From contig JAMFSC010000164.1 in assembly GCA_026225095.1 (NCBI GenBank), forward strand, positions 1 through 64,000: a stretch of DNA of 64,000 bases. The letters run 5' to 3'. Source of the DNA: a bacterium (lineage in GTDB: Bacteria; Acidobacteriota; Terriglobia; Terriglobales; Acidobacteriaceae). The position numbers were made by a program, and so were the translations under genes. The stretch's first letter is position 1, and the number at the start of each line of letters is the position of its first letter. The notes below the pieces were generated by a model. It saw only the letters and a program-made list of their open reading frames with translations. It was not told where the DNA came from and did no database searches. Below are positions 58,187 through 64,000 of the stretch, in pieces.

Positions 58187-59194
58187 TTAGAACCGAATTC
58201 CAAACTTTACAGGAATGTAGGTCGACCGATTGCCATTGGCCGGATAAAGGTTAGTCGCGGTGAAGGACGCGGACGTGTAGTTGTTGACCGTGACGCCACC
58301 CGGCCGATTTTGATTTGCAACATACACATAGCGTACTTCGCCATAAAAGCGCTCGTTCGCAAACCGGGACATCTTGTACGTGAAACCGATTCCGCCATTC
58401 GCGCCCGCGGCATTGCTGGAGTACTTGTCGATCGTCTGGTTCGCCTCGTACTGATAGCAGCCGTAGTAGTAGTCGCAGTAGGTTCCAACTGCAGGAACGG
58501 TAAAGTTCGCCGTCTTATGATAGAAACCGACTCCGCCAACAACATAGGCGTCGACGTTTCCGCCTCCATGAAACGTATAGGTCGGATCCAGCGTGAAGGA
58601 CCAGATATGGCTGGAGCCGTCCAGTCCTGACACGGGGGTACAGGAACCCCCGCAACCGTAGTTGTAGATGGTCGTCTGATTCGTCAACGTGGACCCCTGA
58701 AAGCCGAAGTGGTCGTAGTCGAACTGCAACAGAAGAGCGAGATTCTTATTGAAGTTCCGTCCCCCACCCACCTGAAAGCCGTAGCTCGGAGTCAGGTAAG
58801 CATGCGTGTTGCCGATCGGCAGCGTCAAGCCCGCGCCGGCAAGGAAGGCGTACTTGTTCGAGCCATCCGGATTATGGCCCTGGTCGCTGTAGTTCGGGCG
58901 GCCATAGCGACGCCGTGGTGGTGGCTGTTCAGAGCCCGTGCTCCTGAAGCTGTAGTTTTCCGCCGCATCGAGCTCCGCGGCCCCAGTGCTGCTGCTATAG
59001 CCAACTCCATCATCCGTAAGCTTCAGTGACGGAAGCGCCGGCGAGTAAGTCTCGGCGAAGAGCGACGCCGGCTGTTCCAGCGACGCGACGTTCATCGAAC
59101 CCTGTGCGCAAAGATAGGTGGCTCCGGGAAGGGCAAGGAGGGCAAACGTCACCGCGCTTCGGACGGCGAAGGTCAAACTTCGATTCATATTCAT
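58187..59194 (-). CDS. Outer-membrane beta-barrel protein
   Basis: A 335-residue protein. A signal peptide (LTFAVRSAVTFALLALPG) is followed by a Pro/Arg-rich stretch and then an OmpA-type barrel with alternating aromatics (YLTPSYGFQVGGGRNF, LLLQFDYDHFGFQG). It ends IPVKFGIRF, with the terminal Phe used by the BAM complex. The ATG at 59194 has AGGAG upstream. A Cys-rich loop (YNYGCGGSC, YCDYYYGCY) may carry disulfides. Its function is unknown. Confidence 0.8.
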   Translation of the reverse strand: MNMNRSLTFAVRSAVTFALLALPGATYLCAQGSMNVASLEQPASLFAETYSPALPSLKLTDDGVGYSSSTGAAELDAAENYSFRSTGSEQPPPRRRYGRPNYSDQGHNPDGSNKYAFLAGAGLTLPIGNTHAYLTPSYGFQVGGGRNFNKNLALLLQFDYDHFGFQGSTLTNQTTIYNYGCGGSCTPVSGLDGSSHIWSFTLDPTYTFHGGGNVDAYVVGGVGFYHKTANFTVPAVGTYCDYYYGCYQYEANQTIDKYSSNAAGANGGIGFTYKMSRFANERFYGEVRYVYVANQNRPGGVTVNNYTSASFTATNLYPANGNRSTYIPVKFGIRF

Positions 59195-59341
59195 CCTGGT
59201 GAACTCCTGAGACGACTTCTCCGGGTTTAGACCCTCTAGCGTGAGTTTTGTTGTGGCCCCGGCGGGCATTTGTCCCTCATGGAAGATACTAGCTGATCGT
59301 CCATCGAACGCGTCGGAGAGCTTCTCCTCATACCAAGAAGG

Positions 59342-59370
59342 ATGGGCATCCCGGCCGTCAGGATGCCCAT
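59342..59370 (-). terminator. Perfect 10-bp hairpin after the RNase E/G gene
   Basis: ATGGGCATCC and GGATGCCCAT pair around a 9-base loop, 24 bases beyond the RNase stop on the minus strand and followed there by CCTTCTTGGT. It also lies between the two same-strand genes, so it should separate their transcripts. Confidence 0.6.
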
Positions 59371-59393
59371 GAGAAGCTTACGCGCCCCGCTCT

Positions 59394-62300
59394 CTAGTGG
59401 ATGTCGAACTGCTCCGGATGCAGGCTGGGATCGCTCTTGATCAGAATCGTCTTCCCACACATCTCCTCCATCTCCTGCAGCCAGCGGGAGCCAGCCAGCT
59501 TCAGCTGTTTGACCACCTCTGGATGCACGCGCAACATGACATCTCCGCGATCGAGATGCTTGTGCATCTTTTTCATTTCGACGTAGATGTCGTTACAAAC
59601 GGTTACAGGTGACTTCACCATACCAGTCCCGACACAGACGTTGCATGTAGTCGACAGAGTCCGCTCCAGCGACTGCTTCACGCGCTTGCGCGTAATCGCC
59701 ACGAGGCCAAAGTCGTTGAACGGCAGAACCTTCGACGGAGCACGATCCGACTTCAACTCTTCTTCCAGAGCCGCCATCACGCGATTGCGATTCTTGCGCT
59801 CATCCATGTCGATAAAGTCGATGATGATGATGCCGCCAAGATCACGCAGCCGAATCTGTCGCACGATCTCCGGAATCGCATCGAGGTTGGTCTTCACGAT
59901 CGTATCTTCGAGCCGTGCCGTCTTTCCAACGAACTTGCCCGTGTTGATGTCGATCGCGACCAGCGCCTCCGTCTGATTGATGACAATCGATCCGCCCGAC
60001 TTCAACCAGACCTTCGACCGCAGCGCCTTGTTGATCTCCTCCGTGATGCCGAACTGTTCAAACAGCGGAGTCTCCTTCGTGTAGAGCTTCACACGCCGGA
60101 TCAACGATGGCTGGAACCGCTGCAGGAAACGCAGCACCCGCTCGTACTCCGTCTCGGAGTCAACCCAGATCGCCGAGAAGTTGTCCGTCACCTGGTCCCG
60201 CAGAATCCGCTCAACGAGGTTCAAATCGTGGTAGATCAACGCGGGTGACTTCGACGACTCCGAACGCTGTTTGATATCGGTCCAGAGGTTCAGCAGGAAG
60301 CGCAGGTCGGAACGAAGCTCGTCCTCGCTCGCGCCCGCGGCGGCCGTGCGAACGATAAATCCGCCGGCAGCCTCGCCCTTTTCCGAAAGCAGGATCTCCT
60401 TCAACCGGCGCCGTTCGGCATCGGATTCGATCTTGCGCGATACGCCCGTGTGGCTTACCGTCGGCATGAACACCAGGAAACGTCCCGGCAGTGCGATGTG
60501 TGATGTGATCCGAGCGCCCTTCTTGGCGATCGGCTCCTTGGCGATCTGGCAGAGAATCTCCTGCCCCGGCTTCAACAGCTCCGAAATCGCCGGAAGGTTC
60601 GTGCTCTGCATCGATTGCCGGCCACCGCGCCCGTTGCTCCGGCTGCGATCGCGATCCCCGCCACCACCTGTATTCCGCGCCCGTTCGCCAAGCCCGCTGC
60701 GATCGGGACCGCCGTTACGGTCGCCAGACTCGCGGCTGCGCTCGCCTCTGCCCCCACGTCCCTGGTCACGGCGCCCAGCGTCGCGGCGCCCACGGCCATT
60801 CGTATACTGGCCGCCCTCGGCAGGCGCGGAGCCCTCCTCCGACGCATCCCGATCAAGCCCGATCTTCGAGCGGCTCTCTTCCTCTTCATTCCCGAAGCCG
60901 CCATAGCCTCCCTGGGAACGGCTTCCGCCCTCCTCGAACGCATCCTGGGTATCTTCGCGATCCTGCTCGACCCGGGACTCCTCGACGCTGTCCTCTTCAA
61001 GGGTGTCTTCCTCAAAGTCTTCGTCCCCATCCTCTTGCTCCGCGGCCACGCCGTCGGTACGCGTGATGTGGTCGATCGACATCTCCCGGATCATCATTCC
61101 GAGGTCGGCCGAGCCCTCAAGCTGCTCTTCCTCGAGATCGTCGAAATCATCCTCCCCATGCGCATGAAGGCTGATCGGTTCGAGGTCATCCTCTTCGATA
61201 AAGTCTTCTTCCAGGTCGCCCGCGCCCGGGGCAAAACCCTGCGAAGCCTCCTCGAACTCCTGCTCCTCCTGCTGCAACTCTGTCTCGCCAACGCCAACAC
61301 TGGGAACGGGAGCAACCTCTGCCTCTCCCAACGCCGCATGAAACACAGGCGGCTCCGAAAGCATATCGCCCGTCGCCGCGATCTCAGTCACCTCATGCTC
61401 GGCCCGCGCTTCCTCCAGATGCTCATTCCGCGTGGGATGAACAAAGTTGGCCTCGGCCATCGGGTGCATCGGCTCGGCGCTAAACAAGACGGGCGTCTCG
61501 GGTTCGAAATACACCGGATCGACGCCGTTCGATGTTTCATGGCCCGCTGATACCTCGGCAGCAGGTTCGTCGGCGACATGAGTCTCGGAGACAAACACCT
61601 CTCCGGACGACGCAACCTCCAGAGGATGCTCGGCCTCCTGCGCGGCAGCCGGTTCGTCAACGACCGGCGCACTCTGGCGATACTCGCTCGGTGCCGCAAG
61701 GTCGACCCGATAAGAAGCCGACGCCTCCTGCGGTTCATACTCCGCCTCGGCCAGGGGCTCGCTCTCCGCCACAGGCTCCGTGTAAGCCTGCGCAGCATCG
61801 ATCAGGTGGATCTCGCCCTCCCGGCCCGCATCGCTGGCATGCCCCGCATCTTCCATCTGCGGAGCCTCAGCGGTCGCCTCAGGAAGCGGAGCATGGACGA
61901 ACTCCGGACGATGAGCATGAATCTCTTCGCTCTTCTCGTCCGCAAACGCATACCCCGAAACAGGTCCGGCGGACTGCAGATCCGCAGCCGGCGGCGAAGA
62001 GGGCACAGTCATCACACCCGGCTGAACTGGAGCGTTCCGGGCGTCCGATTGAGCATTGCGATCCCGCCCACTCGACTCCCGTTCATCCCGACGGCCATCG
62101 TTGCGCCGCATATCCGACCGCCCCGAGCGATCCGGCCGCCCCAAACGATCCCCGCCCCTCGACTCCGAAGGCCGCCCCGCGCCAGCCGACCCGCCCCGAT
62201 ACCGCGAGAGCGTCTCGCCCGGAAGCACCGCACTCCCGTCCCAGTTGGGATCCACCTTGAACTCATAGTCCGGAAGCACCACCGGCGTCGCCTGGCTGGA

Positions 62301-63650
62301 CGCAACCGGCCCGCTCTCGGAGCGCTTCTCTTCCGATCCCTTCCGGTACTTCGAAAGCGACTCACCCGGCAGGATCAGCGGCTCAACCTGTGGCTCCGCC
62401 GCCGCCGCAAGCTCCACTGGCTCATCCAATCCGCCCGTCGGAGCTTCAGCCGACGCATCCACTCCATACAGATTTCCCCTGGGCGCAAAACCACGCGGCA
62501 CCCTCAACGCGCGCTGGTCACGGTCACCGCGGCCACCACGCTCGCCACGCTCTGGGCGCTGACCGCGATCGTTACGATCCCGGCGGCCCTCCCCGCTACC
62601 CTCCTCCGCACTCCGAGGCACCGAAACAGGCGGCGGAACAGGCACAGACGCAGTAGAAATAGTCTCATGCACCGCTCCTCCATCGATCTCGAAACTTGCT
62701 CCCTCGTCAAAATCTTCGCTGCCAGCCGCCGGCACATCTTCCGCACCAACTACCGCCCCAGCTTGAGCCAGATCCTCACGTTGTCCCGTACCGCGCCCCC
62801 GACGACGCCCTCTGCGCCCCCGCCAGCGACGGCTGCCATCCGCCCCGGGAGCTGCGCTTCCCAACTCGCCGCTCTCCGTACCGGCAGGCGGAATCACCTG
62901 CAATCCGATCGGAACAACCACAATCGGCTGCTCTTCCACCATTGCCCAATCCCCGGTGTCCTCCGTCTCGTTGCTAGCTCCAAAGGGCCGTTCCACCGTT
63001 GGCGCCACAGCGGTGCGCTCCCCTGCCTGACCCGCCGGACGATCGGTCCGATCCCGCCTGCCCCGACCGCGATTCCTTCCGCCCCGGTCATTCCGATCGC
63101 GCCGGTTGCCGAACTCCTCACCCCGACCCTCGCTTGCCAACGCGATATCGGAGGCTGGGGTGGCGGTCGCCTGCTCCTGGGTCCGCTCGGAGACATAAGC
63201 CGGACGCCGCTCCGAACCACGATCCTGATTCCGCGAGTCGCCGCGATCCCGACGGCCTTCCCCACGCTGTCCTTCGCTCCGTTGACCCTCGCTCCGCTGG
63301 CCCTCACCGCGAGAGCCCTCCACCCGCTGCCCCTCAACCCTCTGGCCTTCCCCACGCGAACCTTCAGCACGCGGAGCCCGTTTGGCGTCGCCGCTCTGGT
63401 CGAAGTCGGCGGAATCGCCCGCCTCTTCCATAAAATCAGTAATGTAGAGAAAGGCGTCCCGCTCCAGGCCAATGTCCACAAAACTGGACTGCATCCCCGG
63501 AAGCACGCGCGTTACGCGTCCGTTGTAGATCGATCCTGCGAGCGTGTACTCATTCTCGCGTTCATAGTAGATCTCTGTGAGTTCGTCGCTTTCGACGATG
63601 GCAAGCCGCGTCTCGTGCGGCGTACTGGAGATGTAAATTTCCTTCGACAT
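59394..63650 (-). CDS. rng: Ribonuclease E/G with a very large acidic/Arg-rich insertion
   Basis: A 1418-residue endoribonuclease. The N-terminus (KEIYISSTPHETRLAIVESD, then GRVTRVLPGMQSSFVDIGL) starts the S1 domain. After about residue 75 a low-complexity segment of about 940 residues interrupts it. The domain resumes at LPAISELLKPGQEILCQIAK near residue 1016. The DNase-I-like catalytic domain has the metal-binding Asp in IIIIDFIDMDERKNR and in FNDFGLVAITRKR, and the zinc-link TCNVCVGTG. The insertion contains eight pentapeptide repeats and long Glu/Asp stretches and is probably disordered. It acts in rRNA maturation and mRNA decay. Confidence 0.92.
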   Translation of the reverse strand: MSKEIYISSTPHETRLAIVESDELTEIYYERENEYTLAGSIYNGRVTRVLPGMQSSFVDIGLERDAFLYITDFMEEAGDSADFDQSGDAKRAPRAEGSRGEGQRVEGQRVEGSRGEGQRSEGQRSEGQRGEGRRDRGDSRNQDRGSERRPAYVSERTQEQATATPASDIALASEGRGEEFGNRRDRNDRGGRNRGRGRRDRTDRPAGQAGERTAVAPTVERPFGASNETEDTGDWAMVEEQPIVVVPIGLQVIPPAGTESGELGSAAPGADGSRRWRGRRGRRRGRGTGQREDLAQAGAVVGAEDVPAAGSEDFDEGASFEIDGGAVHETISTASVPVPPPVSVPRSAEEGSGEGRRDRNDRGQRPERGERGGRGDRDQRALRVPRGFAPRGNLYGVDASAEAPTGGLDEPVELAAAAEPQVEPLILPGESLSKYRKGSEEKRSESGPVASSQATPVVLPDYEFKVDPNWDGSAVLPGETLSRYRGGSAGAGRPSESRGGDRLGRPDRSGRSDMRRNDGRRDERESSGRDRNAQSDARNAPVQPGVMTVPSSPPAADLQSAGPVSGYAFADEKSEEIHAHRPEFVHAPLPEATAEAPQMEDAGHASDAGREGEIHLIDAAQAYTEPVAESEPLAEAEYEPQEASASYRVDLAAPSEYRQSAPVVDEPAAAQEAEHPLEVASSGEVFVSETHVADEPAAEVSAGHETSNGVDPVYFEPETPVLFSAEPMHPMAEANFVHPTRNEHLEEARAEHEVTEIAATGDMLSEPPVFHAALGEAEVAPVPSVGVGETELQQEEQEFEEASQGFAPGAGDLEEDFIEEDDLEPISLHAHGEDDFDDLEEEQLEGSADLGMMIREMSIDHITRTDGVAAEQEDGDEDFEEDTLEEDSVEESRVEQDREDTQDAFEEGGSRSQGGYGGFGNEEEESRSKIGLDRDASEEGSAPAEGGQYTNGRGRRDAGRRDQGRGGRGERSRESGDRNGGPDRSGLGERARNTGGGGDRDRSRSNGRGGRQSMQSTNLPAISELLKPGQEILCQIAKEPIAKKGARITSHIALPGRFLVFMPTVSHTGVSRKIESDAERRRLKEILLSEKGEAAGGFIVRTAAAGASEDELRSDLRFLLNLWTDIKQRSESSKSPALIYHDLNLVERILRDQVTDNFSAIWVDSETEYERVLRFLQRFQPSLIRRVKLYTKETPLFEQFGITEEINKALRSKVWLKSGGSIVINQTEALVAIDINTGKFVGKTARLEDTIVKTNLDAIPEIVRQIRLRDLGGIIIIDFIDMDERKNRNRVMAALEEELKSDRAPSKVLPFNDFGLVAITRKRVKQSLERTLSTTCNVCVGTGMVKSPVTVCNDIYVEMKKMHKHLDRGDVMLRVHPEVVKQLKLAGSRWLQEMEEMCGKTILIKSDPSLHPEQFDIH
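63246..63365 (-). repeat. Eight EGxRx pentapeptide repeats in the RNase E/G insertion
   Basis: Residues 96-135 read as eight units of the form EG[SQR]R[GVSD]. The 15-base unit is imperfectly conserved at the nucleotide level. Arg-Gly rich repeats of this kind often bind RNA. Confidence 0.75.
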
Positions 63651-64000
63651 TGCGCTCTGCTCTTTCTGCCCGATCCGGAATCAATGTCCGGAGTGCGGGC
63701 GGCAGGCAGGCGAAACGAGTTCGTACGCGGCGCTAGCGTGGTGCTAGGCGCGATTCACCAGGAAATCGGACAAGTTGCGGGATGTAGAAGCGGCGTGCAG
63801 GCTCGTTCCGGCGGAACGCATGGTGCGACCGTGACCGGCGCGAACCGTCCCGGGAGGCGCACAGACAGTGCGACCCACGTTACAAGTGGCCGTATAAGTC
63901 GGACCGGGTAGATCCAAACCGGTGAGACCAGCAATGCTGGACTGTGCTTCGAACAAAAAGCGCATCGCGGAGTTTGTGACCAGATCAGCCTTTGTGCGAG
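63651..64000. other. Terminal region upstream of the RNase E/G gene
   Basis: These 350 bases should hold the promoter of the RNase gene. An imperfect hairpin (GCGCTAGC at 63731-63738, GCTAGGCGC at 63744-63752) lies about 80 bases upstream of the start codon. An open frame on the minus strand runs off the window edge but has no recognisable domain. Confidence 0.4.

Noticed and set aside
63744-63965. Partial gene on the minus strand at the window edge
   Set aside because: The frame is open but has no domain, no ribosome-binding site and atypical residue composition; it is likely a chance frame.

Overview
The window looks like a chromosome segment from an acidobacterium of the Terriglobia (Granulicella / Edaphobacter / Terriglobus type). 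The grounds are the high-GC, C-rich codon use, an Oar-type TonB receptor with a carboxypeptidase-regulatory N-domain, a giant NHL plus Ig-repeat surface protein, Tat-exported enzymes with RRxFL signals, and scattered REP-like hairpins in place of insertion sequences. Genus is inferred from gene families, not from a marker gene. No rRNA, tRNA, CRISPR array, transposase or prophage was seen.

Layout. 1-11.5 kb: the end of a Gfo/Idh/MocA oxidoreductase, a TonB receptor, a Tat-exported MlrC-type peptidase, then a leftward pair (1811-aa NHL/Ig protein coupled to a small outer-membrane barrel). 11.8-13 kb: mnmA. 13-24.7 kb: a complete chemotaxis-type cluster (single receiver, STAS, cheA, poly-HAMP receptor, cheW, cheR, cheD, cheB, a 619-aa soluble helical protein with a CheZ-like DITRQ motif, cheY). 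24.8-31 kb: a leftward lipoprotein / DUF4331 / TPR / metal-transporter operon. 31.3-39.3 kb: a small secreted beta-sandwich protein, mmsA, a frameshifted alaS with a low-GC tract, a type III polyketide synthase and a MscS channel. 39.4-47.9 kb: a PEP-CTERM choice-of-anchor-A protein and a tripartite RND efflux operon. 48-53.2 kb: BadF-type sugar kinase, alpha-L-fucosidase (frameshifted near its end), LamG protein, metallophosphoesterase. 53.4-64 kb: VKOR, mqnC (menaquinone via futalosine), tag, an AbrB-like gene, a processive glycosyltransferase, an outer-membrane barrel, and an RNase E/G with a ~940-residue insertion.

How it works together. The Che genes make a self-sufficient phosphorelay: receptor, CheW and CheA kinase, CheY output, CheR/CheB/CheD adaptation. 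No cheC, cheX or canonical cheZ is present; the helical protein between cheB and cheY is the best candidate to fill that role and is the strongest lead for something undescribed. No flagellar or pilus genes accompany the cluster, so its output is unknown. The 24.8-31 kb operon looks like an envelope metal-handling module built around a fused two-domain Ni/Co-type transporter. The 48-53 kb genes suggest use of fucosylated or amino-sugar glycans. Two genes (alaS and the fucosidase) each lack one base, which may be real or may be assembly error.
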